Shown here in pieces: positions 44,275 to 54,704 of a stretch of DNA of 64,000 nt (its first letter is position 1; the number at the start of each line of letters is the position of its first letter). Below the pieces are notes generated by a model. That model was given only the letters and a program-made list of their open reading frames with translations, had not been told where the DNA came from and searched no databases. Position numbers and translations under genes: made by a program. Origin of the DNA: a bacterium (GTDB lineage: Bacteria > Orphanbacterota > Orphanbacteria > Orphanbacterales > Orphanbacteraceae); the NCBI GenBank assembly GCA_025782575.1, contig JALGYY010000047.1, forward strand, positions 124,001 through 188,000, written 5' to 3'.

Positions 44275-46878
44275 GTGCATGGACCACTTTCCAGTATTAT
44301 CGCCGTTCTGATCTGCCTCCTGGCCGTCTGGATTACTTGGCGAACCAAACCGGCGACGCCCCCTTACGGCGGTCGCCTGATTAAGATCCTGCTTCTCGGC
44401 CTGGCCCAGGTTGGTCTTGTTGCCGCCGTTGCTCAGGTGGTGAACCCTCTCCTCGGTGACCGCCCTTACTCCGACCAGGCTCTCTTCAACACGGTAGCCG
44501 CCACTTCTGTCTTCCATGCGCTCCGCCTGGGCATTCTTTTCCTCACACTCCGATTATGGACAGGCCTCGTTGTCGGGTCGATCGCCAGAAAGTGGATCTA
44601 TCCACTCTACCCGATCGCATTTCTTTCGGTTCGCTTTGGGAGCGGTTTTCTAGTCGTTGCCACCCTTATCTACCTCTGGTTCTGGATCAGCCGGACCGAC
44701 TGGGCCGATCAGATAGGTGGAGCTCGGAGAGTCGCCTCGCTCGCCGGCGCGCTGCTTTGCATTGTCCTCTATACGCCTATTATCTTCAGTCCAATCGGCC
44801 TTGGTTTTGGAGAAACTCCCGCTATATCGGGACCGATCGTTTCACGGAGCCGGAGTGGGCTGCTCGATGAAGCCCCGTCCGGGGCCCTTCCGATCGCATT
44901 CGCCAGTCGGCCCCTCGCCGAGGGTGCCATCGCGCTTACCATGATCTTCTGGATCCAGGCGATCACTTCGTTCCTGTCGCTCATCGTGCCTCGAATCCGC
45001 TTCCGAAATCACCGGCTCGCCCGGCGTTTCTCATTTACGTATGCGTTGCTTCTCCTCGTTCCCGGTGCTCTTCTTCTTCTTGCCTTCCTGCTGAGTACGT
45101 ACTACAACACCGGGTCGAGCAAGGGGGAACGGGCCCGGGCCTATCTGCAGGATGATCTGAATCGTGCGATCGAAAGGGCGGGGGAGGCTCTTGCCATTGC
45201 CGGCCCCAACTCAGACGATTGGTCCGGTCTGCTCGAGAGAGCATCTGCAGGCCAGGCGGGAGCTTCCTGGATCGCCCGCTCCTGGGCACCAGGTGACAGC
45301 CTGGCTGAAATTCTCGCTTCGGTTCACGCAGATTCGATGATGCGGGGAGAGGCACTCTTCGAGTCGGCCGGTTACGATACCGTCTCCGGTCTCTATGTGA
45401 GTGATGAAGGGATCTGGCTCGCTGCAGGGGTGGCCGCCACCGCTGGTGACCGGGGGCGAACGAGCATCGAAGTGTACATGCCGATAGAGGATTCCTATCT
45501 TGTTGAAATTGCGGATGGCCTGAACGCTGATCTTCGTGTAGAGGCTCTGGGCGCCACGTATCTTACCAATAGCGGTTTCACCAGTTTCAGGAGCCAGAGA
45601 TGGCTCGATGAGAATATCGTCATTCAGTCGGAACAGTTCACGGAGGGGGCGAGCGGATTCTGGCGCCGGCCACGCCGGGTGTCCCGGATCTTTCTCTCGA
45701 CAGGTGATTGGATTCATCGGGAGCCGGATGAGCGTCGAGGCGGAATCTCTCTTGCTGTCATCTCTTCCCCGGCGCGCTTCGCAGGCGAGCTCTTTTCAGA
45801 CAACACATTCCTCTATCTGCACGGGTGGATTCTGGCGGTACTCGGGGGGATATTCCTGATCATCGGACTGGCCGTTCACATTGCCACCGGGATGGGACGG
45901 AGCATTGTCGGAGGTGTTCTGAACGAACTCGATGCGCTCGCGGAAGGTGTGGGGCGAATCGGTGAGGGGGACCTTGATCATCGCGTCGAGCTTCAAGGAA
46001 AGGGGGAAATCGCCGATCTAGCGAACGGCTTCAACGATATGGCTGCGAACCTGAAGGAGCATCAGGAGCAACTGATCGAAAAAGAACGGCTTGAAGCCGA
46101 TCTGGCTGTTGCGCGTGATATTCAGGCACGCCTTCTTCCACAGAGCCCGCCCGAGCTGGACGAACTCGACATCGCCGGAATCTCCATTCCGAGCAAGGAG
46201 GTCGGCGGCGACCTCTTCTATTTCCTTCGATTGAGCAAGGATCTACTTGGAGTCGCACTCGGCGATGTTTCAGGAAAGAGCGTTCCCGCCGCCCTTCTCA
46301 TGTCGAATGTGCTCGCAGCACTGAAGACAGAAGCGCAGTACGGCGATCGCGCCGACCGTAGTCTCGAGAGCATGAATAAGCTCGTCGCCGATCAGGTTGA
46401 GCCGGGCCGGTTCGTTACGTTCTTCTACGGGATCATCGATACGCGCACCGGCGTGCTCCGGTACGCATGTGCCGGCCATAATCCCTCACTGATCGTGAGT
46501 GCCGACGGGAGTCAGCGCTGGCTTGAAGAATCGGGGCTTCCGCTCGGCATCATGGCTAGCTCGGAATATGTGATTGCCGAAGAAAATCTTGTGCCCGGCG
46601 ACGTACTCCTCCTCTATTCGGATGGAGTGACCGAGGCCGAAGCGCCCATGCGGGTGGATGAGATTCCCGCAGCCGATGATGCAACAGTCGACGGGTATGG
46701 CGACGGTCTGGACGATCACTTCTTTGGTGAGGAGAGGCTCTCGGAGTCTATCAGGGAGCTGCGAGAAGGGAGTGCGCATTCCATTCTCGGAGGGCTGCTC
46801 GACGCCATACGGCGATTCACGGCGGGGGCCGAACAATCAGATGATCTTACCGTTGTTGTTGTTAAGGTGAATCAATAA
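44275..46878 (+). CDS. Membrane protein phosphatase of the SpoIIE/RsbU type with HAMP domain
   Basis: The product is 867 residues. Eight to nine hydrophobic segments occupy the N-terminal 270 residues, an extracytoplasmic domain follows, then a second membrane helix (about 516-536), a HAMP linker (GVLNELDALAEGVGRIGEGD) and a PP2C-like SpoIIE domain: VGGDLFYFL, ALGDVSGKSVPAALL, YACAGHNPSL, LLLYSDGVTEA with metal-binding Asp. Such enzymes dephosphorylate anti-sigma factor antagonists. The STAS protein at 4721-5095 could be a distant partner but is not linked. Start is GTG at 44275 with no ribosome site; TAGAAT at 44263-44268 would make the message leaderless. Confidence 0.88.
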   Translation: MHGPLSSIIAVLICLLAVWITWRTKPATPPYGGRLIKILLLGLAQVGLVAAVAQVVNPLLGDRPYSDQALFNTVAATSVFHALRLGILFLTLRLWTGLVVGSIARKWIYPLYPIAFLSVRFGSGFLVVATLIYLWFWISRTDWADQIGGARRVASLAGALLCIVLYTPIIFSPIGLGFGETPAISGPIVSRSRSGLLDEAPSGALPIAFASRPLAEGAIALTMIFWIQAITSFLSLIVPRIRFRNHRLARRFSFTYALLLLVPGALLLLAFLLSTYYNTGSSKGERARAYLQDDLNRAIERAGEALAIAGPNSDDWSGLLERASAGQAGASWIARSWAPGDSLAEILASVHADSMMRGEALFESAGYDTVSGLYVSDEGIWLAAGVAATAGDRGRTSIEVYMPIEDSYLVEIADGLNADLRVEALGATYLTNSGFTSFRSQRWLDENIVIQSEQFTEGASGFWRRPRRVSRIFLSTGDWIHREPDERRGGISLAVISSPARFAGELFSDNTFLYLHGWILAVLGGIFLIIGLAVHIATGMGRSIVGGVLNELDALAEGVGRIGEGDLDHRVELQGKGEIADLANGFNDMAANLKEHQEQLIEKERLEADLAVARDIQARLLPQSPPELDELDIAGISIPSKEVGGDLFYFLRLSKDLLGVALGDVSGKSVPAALLMSNVLAALKTEAQYGDRADRSLESMNKLVADQVEPGRFVTFFYGIIDTRTGVLRYACAGHNPSLIVSADGSQRWLEESGLPLGIMASSEYVIAEENLVPGDVLLLYSDGVTEAEAPMRVDEIPAADDATVDGYGDGLDDHFFGEERLSESIRELREGSAHSILGGLLDAIRRFTAGAEQSDDLTVVVVKVNQ

Positions 46879-47554
46879 ACTTGTAGCCCACTCCTCGAAT
46901 CGTCTCCACTCGATCTCGATGGGATCCCAGTTTTTTCCGGATCGAATTGATATGGACGTCAATCGTCCTGTCCGCCACGATCGAGCCGTCGCCGATTCGT
47001 TCAATGAGTATCTGTCTGCTGAAGACACGGCCGGGATGTGCGATGAGCGCGTAGAGCAGCAGGAATTCCGCTCTCGTGAAATCGACCGGCTCTCCGTCGA
47101 CGCAAACCTCGTGCCGCTCCGGATCAACGATAATCCCGCCCCGCTCCAACGGCTCGCCAATCCCCTCACTTCCCTCCCGCTCCGCCCTTCGGAGCACAGC
47201 CTTTACACGTGCCACAAGTTCTTTGGGGCTGAAGGGTTTAGTGATGTAGTCATCTGCCCCCATGCCGAGACCGAGTACGAGATCGCTCTCTTCTCCCTTG
47301 GCTGTAACCATGATCACGGGAATGCGGGCGGTTCGTCTGCTTTCTCTGATTCGGCGGCAAACCTCGAGACCATCCATTTCCGGAAGCATGAGATCGAGAA
47401 GGACCAGGTCAGGCATCCGCTCCCGGACGCCCTTCCTGCCGCTCTCGCCGTCGGAGTAGGCGAACACATCGAATCCTTCGCGGGACAGGTTGTAAGACAT
47501 CACTTCAACGATATCCGCCTCGTCTTCAATGATGACGATTCGGCCCGTTGCCAT
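46862..47554 (-). CDS. OmpR/PhoB-type response regulator
   Basis: The product is about 230 residues. The receiver domain has the acidic pair (IIEDEADI), the phosphoacceptor Asp54 (VLLDLMLP), Thr84 and Lys106 (ITKPFSP). The C-terminal winged helix ends with IRGVGYKFI, and the DHINSIRKKLG-like recognition region is present. No partner kinase is adjacent, so it is an orphan in this window. The start is ATG 47554 with AGGAGG nine bases upstream. Its 3' end overlaps the SpoIIE-type gene by 17 bases. Confidence 0.95.
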   Translation of the reverse strand: MATGRIVIIEDEADIVEVMSYNLSREGFDVFAYSDGESGRKGVRERMPDLVLLDLMLPEMDGLEVCRRIRESRRTARIPVIMVTAKGEESDLVLGLGMGADDYITKPFSPKELVARVKAVLRRAEREGSEGIGEPLERGGIIVDPERHEVCVDGEPVDFTRAEFLLLYALIAHPGRVFSRQILIERIGDGSIVADRTIDVHINSIRKKLGSHRDRVETIRGVGYKFIDSP

Positions 47555-47579
47555 GGGACGCACCTCCTGACGGGGGACG

Positions 47580-49415
47580 CTATTGAAGATAACCGAGCGC
47601 TTTCAACTCCTCGACAGTCTTAGGATCGATCTCGGTACGGGGTGCTTCGGCCAGATAGCCGATCAAAATATTCACGGGTCCGCCGCCGAGAGTAGGAGTC
47701 GCTCTCGCTCGCCGGCGATCGATTGCCGCCTCCGCCGAACCTGCGGCAATCTGCAGCGGGAGACGGCTCGGACTATGGCCTTCCGATCCGATTGATATCA
47801 ATCGCGTGTCGCAAAGTGCGCCATTGAGATCGAATTCGCAATCCAGGGCCGCCCGGGGTGGGTCGGTACGGAAGAAGATCACCTGGCGGGGTGGAATCGC
47901 GTTCTTTTCCATTGCGAATCCTTCGGCGAACTCGTCCAGTTGAAAACGAAAGCGAAACCCTTCATCCGTCTCTTCCAGCACGTCGTCATCATTCATATTT
48001 CGCGACACGATGTCTTGAACTTTTCCGGAAACGCGGATGCGGCCTTCCACGAGCGCAGGCTCCGGCCCGCCGGAAATGACGATCCTGTATCCCGCCTCGA
48101 ACGGTGCGATTCTCTCCTCAATTTCGCTTCTCATTGCGGCTGCGATCGCCCGCTCCGTTCTTGCAATGTTCTTCGTCTCTTTCGGGTCCGTACTCAGATT
48201 GAAAAGCATGAATCGTTCCTGGGGCCTGGTCTGATAGATCGCCTTGAAGTCCCCTCTCCGGAGTGCGAAGAGCTCAACCAGGTCCCGGGATTCGTCCATG
48301 AACATCGGCCGGGTTTCATCCGTTTCACGGCGCCCCGCAAGAGGGATGAGATTGCGCCCGGCAAAACCCTTCCCCGCCGTATCGATGCCGGCGAGCCGGG
48401 CGAGGGTGGGGAGCAGATCAAGCAGCGTTACCGGCTCGTCGATCTCGGTTCCCCCCGACCAGGCTTCGGGGAACCGGATGATCAGCGGTACGCGAACCTG
48501 CTCTTCCCAGAGCCGCTCACCGTGCTGATAGCCATTGTGGTCGAGAAATTCCTCGCCGTGATCGGCTGTCAGGACAAACGCTGAACTCGAGTAGATCCCC
48601 TTCTCCTTCATGAGGTCGATCAGTTTTCCGACAAAATTGTCTGTGTGCAGGATCTCCCCATCGTAAAGGTCGACTATCCCGCGCGGCACTTCCGCGGAGG
48701 GACTGTCGTCCTTGAATCGGAACGAGGGGGGGCCGTCGTAACCGGGTGCGACAAGTTCGACGAGCTCGGTCGGTGGACGATAGGGGGAGTGAGGGTCACG
48801 CGTGTGAATATAGAGGAAGAGGGGACGGCTGTTATCACGACTGGCGAAAAACGTTTCGATCGTATCCCAGACATCCTGGCCCTTGGCCTCTCGAATGCGA
48901 TCCCGGCGTTTTACAACGTAAAAAGAATCAAAACCCTGGTCGAATCCGAACTCTCCTGTGATCCAGGGGGAGGCGACGATCGCCGCCGTTTCGTAACCGT
49001 TATCACGGAATATCTCCGCGGCGGTTTCGAGATCGCCGGCCAGAACATCGGCCTTCTCCAGAGCGCCATGAGTGATCGGATAGAGGGAGGTCATGATTGT
49101 GGCGACGGACGGCTTAGTCCAGGGGGAAGCGGAATAGGCCTGGCGAAAGAGAACGGCATCGCTTGCGAGTTCTGATATACGTGGGGAGGTCGGTCGTTCG
49201 TACCCGTATGTCTGGAGGTGGTCAGGCCGGAGGGTGTCGACCAGCCAGACCACGATTATGCGGGGCGAGGGAGGACTGCTGCGGGAATCACCGCTCCGCT
49301 CGCCGCAGCCGAACAGAGCGAGCAACGAAGTTAGAAGCAGAATCGCATGCCCGGCGAAGCGAGCGCCCCCGTGAATCTTTCCGGCGTGAGCCCGATGGAA
49401 CAGACAGCGTATCAT
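47580..49415 (-). CDS. Sulfatase-fold lipoprotein, second copy
   Basis: The product is 611 residues. A lipoprotein signal ends in LFGC near residue 37. The core shows VVWLVDTLRPDHLQTYGY, SASPWTKPSVATIMTSLYP and LTADHGEEFLDH. As in the protein at 25250-26644, the nucleophile position in the second motif is Thr (WTKPSVAT) rather than Cys, so a classical formylglycine sulfatase is unlikely. A beta-rich C-terminal extension of 150 residues is present and the chain ends LKALGYLQ. It lies upstream of the response regulator with a 25-base gap and may be transcribed separately. Confidence 0.85.
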   Translation of the reverse strand: MIRCLFHRAHAGKIHGGARFAGHAILLLTSLLALFGCGERSGDSRSSPPSPRIIVVWLVDTLRPDHLQTYGYERPTSPRISELASDAVLFRQAYSASPWTKPSVATIMTSLYPITHGALEKADVLAGDLETAAEIFRDNGYETAAIVASPWITGEFGFDQGFDSFYVVKRRDRIREAKGQDVWDTIETFFASRDNSRPLFLYIHTRDPHSPYRPPTELVELVAPGYDGPPSFRFKDDSPSAEVPRGIVDLYDGEILHTDNFVGKLIDLMKEKGIYSSSAFVLTADHGEEFLDHNGYQHGERLWEEQVRVPLIIRFPEAWSGGTEIDEPVTLLDLLPTLARLAGIDTAGKGFAGRNLIPLAGRRETDETRPMFMDESRDLVELFALRRGDFKAIYQTRPQERFMLFNLSTDPKETKNIARTERAIAAAMRSEIEERIAPFEAGYRIVISGGPEPALVEGRIRVSGKVQDIVSRNMNDDDVLEETDEGFRFRFQLDEFAEGFAMEKNAIPPRQVIFFRTDPPRAALDCEFDLNGALCDTRLISIGSEGHSPSRLPLQIAAGSAEAAIDRRRARATPTLGGGPVNILIGYLAEAPRTEIDPKTVEELKALGYLQ

Positions 49416-49516
49416 GGTAATCAGTTTACATGAATTGGGAGAAGCTTGACGGAGAAGATCCCGCGCCCTAGGCTGCCGCTTGACAGTTCACTCGGATCTC
49501 AATCAGGGGGAGCGCC

Positions 49517-50776
49517 ATGCGAATACGATCCCGGAATGCCTTCTACTCATCACTTTTCCTGTTCGCTCTGATTTCGGTCGCCATTGCCCTTCCAGGCCGG
49601 TCATCGGCTGCCACCCCCGGCATATACGACTCTGAACTCGGGCCGGCGGAATTGAAGATCGAGGGGGCGCGGTTTGTGCTCCACTTCCGTGAGCTTGCCG
49701 ACTTCCTGATCGAGGGAACGGTGGGAGGGACCTGCACGGTGACCACTCTGGACGGGTCTGTCGGCGCGAGTTGGGTGGATCGTCCGGACGGACAGTTCGC
49801 GATTACCGGGGCAGGGGATGCACTCGAGTTCACGCTATTGGAGCAAGCGCCTGATGGTATTATTGACGACGTTTCGGCGACCTCAGAGTCAGCCACGACC
49901 GACGCTCCCCCGCCACCTTCCATAACCACCGCCACAAAAGCGGCAGACGGCGACCCTGTGCGGGATGAGTACGGCGGGTATGCGTTTCGATGTCCCAAGG
50001 GCTGGAAAGCGAAACAGGGGAGAGCCGGCTGGACGATCCGAAGTGCCGCGTCCGGGGTCTCGATTATCGTCATGGCTCATACGATGAACAGTCGAACTGA
50101 ACTGAGAGAATCTCTTCGAGCCGGACTCCATTCCGCTGAAGACGGCACCGCCCTCAGCCTGGATGGAGACCTCGAATCTTTTGGTGAGTCCGGAGCCGCT
50201 TCCCGGTTCCGAGGGACATTACGCGGGGAAAATGTCGAGGCGTACAACGTGGCCCTTCTCGCCCCCGGCAGCGGCGGTGTTTCCATTTTGGCTACCGCGG
50301 ATCCCTCTCAATTTGATGAAGAAATCCGGGGAAAGGTCCGAGCGATTGCCGCAAGTGTTTCGTTCATAAAGAAAACAGTTCATCCGGAAGTTTCGAAATG
50401 GAACTCGAGACTCGCAGGCGGGCGGTTTTCCCAAGTGGAGAGCGACTTCTCTTCGAGTTCGAATCTCAGCGGCCAGATGACCGGCAGCGGCTATTTGATC
50501 GAGCGACATCTCGACCTCTGTTCGGATGGGAGCTATCGATTCCAGTCATCCAGCGACTATTCAGTGAACGCCGCCGCCGCCGGGGTCGCGGGCGGTGCGA
50601 GCACGGATTCCAAACAGGGCCGGTGGGACATCGACTTCGTACAGGGACATGTGGTGTTGAATCTGCATGATTCGACCGGGGAATCGTTCGCCCATCTGCT
50701 CGGCGTTTCGGGAGACCAGATCCTGTTCAACGGAGTGGGTTTGGATCCCAATGGCCGGGCAGCCTGCGGCTGGTAA
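49517..50776 (+). CDS. Secreted protein of unknown function
   Basis: The product is 419 residues. A signal peptide ends near residue 32 (SSAA). The first 100 residues are beta-rich (PAELKIEGARFVLHFRELAD). The central part has a PsbP/DUF-like region with a domain that reads YGGYAFRCPKGWKAK and ends in V-R-A-I-A-A-S-V-S-F. The C-terminal 120 residues are another beta domain found in serine-rich envelope proteins (GRFSQVESDFSSSSNLSGQM). I do not recognise a specific function. GGGGGAG precedes the ATG. A TTGACA at 49480-49485 has no matching -10. Confidence 0.7.
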   Translation: MRIRSRNAFYSSLFLFALISVAIALPGRSSAATPGIYDSELGPAELKIEGARFVLHFRELADFLIEGTVGGTCTVTTLDGSVGASWVDRPDGQFAITGAGDALEFTLLEQAPDGIIDDVSATSESATTDAPPPPSITTATKAADGDPVRDEYGGYAFRCPKGWKAKQGRAGWTIRSAASGVSIIVMAHTMNSRTELRESLRAGLHSAEDGTALSLDGDLESFGESGAASRFRGTLRGENVEAYNVALLAPGSGGVSILATADPSQFDEEIRGKVRAIAASVSFIKKTVHPEVSKWNSRLAGGRFSQVESDFSSSSNLSGQMTGSGYLIERHLDLCSDGSYRFQSSSDYSVNAAAAGVAGGASTDSKQGRWDIDFVQGHVVLNLHDSTGESFAHLLGVSGDQILFNGVGLDPNGRAACGW

Positions 50777-50936
50777 AGCCGTAATACAAACACTCAAACC
50801 GGTTATTACCCGCATTTTTCATCTCCTTTGAAATACGTTTGAGTCGCTGAGGCCGTTCACTCGTCTTATGGGTGGGACGAGACTCAAACCGACGGTCCCC
50901 GATACGCCAGGTGCTTCATTCAACCCGGAGATGAGC

Positions 50937-53633
50937 ATGAAAAAGCACAGGCTGCTCATGCTGCCCCCGCTCCAGACGGTGGCAATAATTTTCACCCTTC
51001 TGATTGCGGTCAATACCTTCCCGGCTACGGCCGAGAGTTCATCTAAACGAGTTGCGGTCGCCACCAGGCTGAACGGCGCATCAATCCGACTGGACGGTTC
51101 ACTCGACGAAGATCTGTGGGAAGACGCCCTCTATACGAGCGGTTTCTTCCAAAGAGATCCGGAAGAAGGATCCCCCTCGACGGAAAGAACGGACGTAGCC
51201 TTCTTCTATGACGATCAGGCGCTATATGTCGGCGCGCGGCTCGAAAAATCAGATGGGAACGAAATCATCGCAACCGTTTCGAGGCGGGACAATCCGGGCA
51301 ATTCGGAAGCGTTCATTATTACGCTCGACACCTATCACGATCGCCGCACTTCCTACAGTTTCGCCGTAACTGCCACTGGTGTAAGGGTCGACTACTACCA
51401 TGCGAGCGATTCCGAAGGGAACCGGGACTACTCGTACGATCCGGTCTGGGAGGCGAAAGTCGCCCGTACGGAATTCGGGTGGACGGCAGAGATGCGCATC
51501 CCGTTTTCGCAGCTCCGTTTCAACGATACCGATTCACAGATCTGGGGCCTCAATATGAATCGCTGGATTCCGAACGGGAATGAAGACACCTATTGGGTTT
51601 ACATCCCCAAAAATGAAACCGGCTGGGCCTCCCGTTTCGGTGAGCTGCAGGGGATCGAGGCAATCAGGGCGTCCCGGCGGGTCGAGCTGATGCCTTACTT
51701 CGCGAGCAATGCCACAGTTACCAACGACTTCGATGAAGATGACCCGTTTACGGATGGCCGTGAACTAAAGGGCCGGATGGGGGGGGATCTCAAGATGGGT
51801 GTCGGTCCGAACCTGACGTTCGAAGCGGCGTTCAATCCTGACTTCGGCCAGGTCGAAGCGGATCCTGCCGAAGTAAACCTGAGTGCCTTCGAAACCTTCT
51901 TCGATGAAAAGCGTCCCTTCTTCATTGAAGGAAGTCAGCTGCTCGCGGGGAACGGAGCGTCCTACTTTTACTCACGACGAATCGGGGCGGCGCCTCACGG
52001 TGGCGCGGACGGCGACTTTATCAACAGTCCTGACAACACGACGATCATAGGAGCGGGTAAATTGACAGGGCGGCTCTCGAACGGCCTCTCTATCGGCGGT
52101 CTGGGAGCGATCACGTCGAGGGAGTACGCCAATACTTCGACTGCCCTCGTGGAGAAGACGGGGTCGGAGATTGATACGCTGGATGTGCGTGACAAAGTCA
52201 AAGTAGAGCCCCTGACCGGTTACGGTGTTCTCCGTCTTCAACAGGAATTTGGAGAGGACCATTCCACCGCCGGACTTTCTTTTACGGGAGTGGCGCGGGA
52301 TCTCGGCGAATCGAAGGACCTCGCATCGATACTGAACAGGCAGGCTTATGCGGGGGGTGGGGATTTGAACGTGCGGTTCCGCGGCGGAGAGTATGTACTC
52401 GGCGGTGCGGCCGGGTTCAGCTATATCGAGGGAGATAGCGCCGCGGTTCTGCGGGCGCAACGTTCGAGCAGGCGGTACTTCCAGCGCCCCGATGCCGATC
52501 ACGTTGATGTCGATTCCTCGCGCACTTCTCTCGGTGGTTACACCTATGCCAGCTGGTTCGAGCGGAACGGCGGAAAGCACTGGCTCTGGGGACTTGGAAC
52601 GTCCGGGGAGTCTCCCGGATTCGAAATCAACGACGCCGGACGGCTCCGCTCTGCCGACGACATCGAAGGATGGGCAAACCTCACCTATCGCGATAACAAG
52701 CCGGGAAAGATCTTCAGGAATTACAGCGCCAGGATCAACACCAACCACGGGTGGAACTTCGGCGGTGTGAAGCAGAATACTACGGCATCGCTCAATCTGA
52801 ACGGGACATGGGACAATTTCTGGAGCAGTTGGGCCGGCGTGTGGACCGGCTTTCGTGTGAAGAGCGACGCGTTGACACGGGGCGGCCCGCTTATGGAAAC
52901 ACTCGACGTATGGAGCGCCTGGTTCGGCACGCAAAACAGTTTTGCTTCGAATAATTCCTGGTTCTTCAATCTCGATTACGCCCGTGACGAACTCGACACC
53001 TGGAACTTCAATGTGAATGGGCGTTATGGATTCAAGCCGGGGGAGCGCTGGGAAGTCAGCCTGGAGCCTCGATACTCTCAGAGCATCGACGGCCGGCAAT
53101 TCATCACGTCCCAGGGGAGAGGTGCCGAATCGAGCCGGCCGGGCGCTACTTTCAACCGGCGCTACATCTTCTCGTGGATCGACAGGAGTACTTTGTCGAC
53201 ACAGTTCCGGTTGAATTACTCCCTTTCCCCTGATCTCTCCATCGAGGTCTACACGGAACCGTTCGCTTCGAGCGGTCGATTCTATGATTACGGCGAGCTC
53301 GAGCGGGAGGGGGGGCGCCTGCTTCAGACCTATGGGCGTGAGGGGGGGACGGAACTATCGATCGACGAGGACGGGACCCGCAGGGTGACGGATGGCGGGG
53401 AGGAATTCGAACTCGGTAACGACGACTTCAACGTCCTTTCGTTCCGGAGTAATGCTGTGCTTCGCTGGGAATGGCGGCCGGGGAGCACATTCTTCCTGGT
53501 CTGGCAGCAGAATCGAGCGGAGTCCTCTGATGAAGGGAGCCTTGTGGGCGGCAGAGATCTCTTCGATACATTCAATGGTGAGGGAGAGAACTTCTTCGCA
53601 GCCAAAATCTCCTATTGGATCCCGATTCAATAG
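50937..53633 (+). CDS. DUF5916 outer-membrane protein with family 9-like carbohydrate-binding domain
   Basis: The product is about 898 residues. After a signal peptide (about 1-28) comes a CBM9-like domain: ASIRLDGSLDEDLWEDA, FFYDDQALYVGARLE and GWTAEMRIPFSQLRF. The remaining 650 residues are a DUF5916 region with GPNLTFEAAFNPDFGQVEAD, FFDEKRPFFIEGSQ and many amphipathic strands ending in FFAAKISYWIPIQ, consistent with an outer-membrane beta-barrel. The ATG at 50937 has GGAG six bases upstream. ACTCAAACC occurs at 50792 and 50882 and an inverted copy at 50837; these could be operator sequences. Confidence 0.85.
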   Translation: MKKHRLLMLPPLQTVAIIFTLLIAVNTFPATAESSSKRVAVATRLNGASIRLDGSLDEDLWEDALYTSGFFQRDPEEGSPSTERTDVAFFYDDQALYVGARLEKSDGNEIIATVSRRDNPGNSEAFIITLDTYHDRRTSYSFAVTATGVRVDYYHASDSEGNRDYSYDPVWEAKVARTEFGWTAEMRIPFSQLRFNDTDSQIWGLNMNRWIPNGNEDTYWVYIPKNETGWASRFGELQGIEAIRASRRVELMPYFASNATVTNDFDEDDPFTDGRELKGRMGGDLKMGVGPNLTFEAAFNPDFGQVEADPAEVNLSAFETFFDEKRPFFIEGSQLLAGNGASYFYSRRIGAAPHGGADGDFINSPDNTTIIGAGKLTGRLSNGLSIGGLGAITSREYANTSTALVEKTGSEIDTLDVRDKVKVEPLTGYGVLRLQQEFGEDHSTAGLSFTGVARDLGESKDLASILNRQAYAGGGDLNVRFRGGEYVLGGAAGFSYIEGDSAAVLRAQRSSRRYFQRPDADHVDVDSSRTSLGGYTYASWFERNGGKHWLWGLGTSGESPGFEINDAGRLRSADDIEGWANLTYRDNKPGKIFRNYSARINTNHGWNFGGVKQNTTASLNLNGTWDNFWSSWAGVWTGFRVKSDALTRGGPLMETLDVWSAWFGTQNSFASNNSWFFNLDYARDELDTWNFNVNGRYGFKPGERWEVSLEPRYSQSIDGRQFITSQGRGAESSRPGATFNRRYIFSWIDRSTLSTQFRLNYSLSPDLSIEVYTEPFASSGRFYDYGELEREGGRLLQTYGREGGTELSIDEDGTRRVTDGGEEFELGNDDFNVLSFRSNAVLRWEWRPGSTFFLVWQQNRAESSDEGSLVGGRDLFDTFNGEGENFFAAKISYWIPIQ

Positions 53634-53722
53634 TCCGCATTCCGTAAGAAATTCCGTACCCTGCGCCACCAACCGACATGAGAGCCGCGTATTCCTTTCC
53701 GCGGCACTCTGAGGTGAGTGGT

Positions 53723-54694
53723 ATGCAGCAGGCAACTTGTTCCCGGACGATTAACCGCCCTGGTGCGGAAGCGGCCAGAAGGCTTCTTCTACTCGCGGTG
53801 GGCGCCATTTTGTCAGTCTGTGCGCCCGCCGCCCCTCACCTCCATGCCGGACCATGGCCACGCGAGCCTGGCGAGTCCTATATCAAACTGTCAGGAAGCT
53901 ATCTCTCCACTGGAAAGGAGAGGAACTTTCGTGGTGATCAGCTGGACATCTTCGAGGAACGGCTGAGCTATACGGATGCCCGCTATGATGACCTCAATCT
54001 GAATGCCTACGTTGAATACGGTTTGACACGAAGATTGACACTGGTCAGCCAGCTCCCCTTCAAATATGTGAGAGCGGAGAGACTGGAACTGGGAGGTGCC
54101 TACTTCGAAACCAGGCGAGTGGAGACGACCACAGCCGGCTTCGGTGACCTGGGGCTCGCGCTTCGTTATGGGTTTCTCGATCGCGGAGTAGTAGCTGCGG
54201 TACAAGGGGGTGCCAAGTTACCTCTCGGCTATGACCCGACCCCCCGGGACAGCCCCCCGCTCGGGACGGGTGAGGTCGACTACGATGTCCGGCTCCTCTT
54301 CGGAGGGAGCCTGCAACGGATTCCGGCATACTGGAGCGGTGGTGGTGGCTATCGGTATCGTGGGGGAATCTATCATAATGAGTATATCTATGAGGTTGAG
54401 TTCGGTATTACTACGACGAACTGGCTCTTCAAGATCGCACTCGATGGTATTGAGAACAGTGCGGATCCCCAGGATCTGGTCGGTGCGCCTGTGGTAACGC
54501 CCCTCCCGGGTGGAGGGGGGAGTTTTGCGGTCGTTGTAGGCGACCAGAACTACACGAAGCTGACGCCGTCGGTTTCCTATGCTATCGGACGGGGGCGCTG
54601 GTTCACGGCAGAACTCAGCACGCTTCTGGCCGGCGAAAACACGGTTGACGGAACGACACTCTCGGGAGCGTTCACATTCGCGCGATGGAGATAA
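53723..54694 (+). CDS. Outer-membrane beta-barrel protein A (paralogue of 55458-56375)
   Basis: The product is about 323 residues. A signal region ends near residue 42 (HLHAG). The mature part starts with an aromatic-rich segment (ESYIKLSGSYLSTGKERNF) and consists of alternating amphipathic strands, with the sequence TLVSQLPFKYVRAER in the first third and G-D-Q-N-Y-T-K-L-T-P near the end. It resembles the MetA/phenol-degradation-type barrel group. It lies ten bases upstream of the DUF3179 gene and has a clear paralogue just beyond it. Confidence 0.75.
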   Translation: MQQATCSRTINRPGAEAARRLLLLAVGAILSVCAPAAPHLHAGPWPREPGESYIKLSGSYLSTGKERNFRGDQLDIFEERLSYTDARYDDLNLNAYVEYGLTRRLTLVSQLPFKYVRAERLELGGAYFETRRVETTTAGFGDLGLALRYGFLDRGVVAAVQGGAKLPLGYDPTPRDSPPLGTGEVDYDVRLLFGGSLQRIPAYWSGGGGYRYRGGIYHNEYIYEVEFGITTTNWLFKIALDGIENSADPQDLVGAPVVTPLPGGGGSFAVVVGDQNYTKLTPSVSYAIGRGRWFTAELSTLLAGENTVDGTTLSGAFTFARWR

Positions 54695-54704
54695 GGAGAG
54701 GGCC

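Noticed and set aside
51972-53099. 375-codon open frame antisense to the DUF5916 gene
   Set aside because: Shadow caused by codon bias; Pro/Glu-rich product without features.
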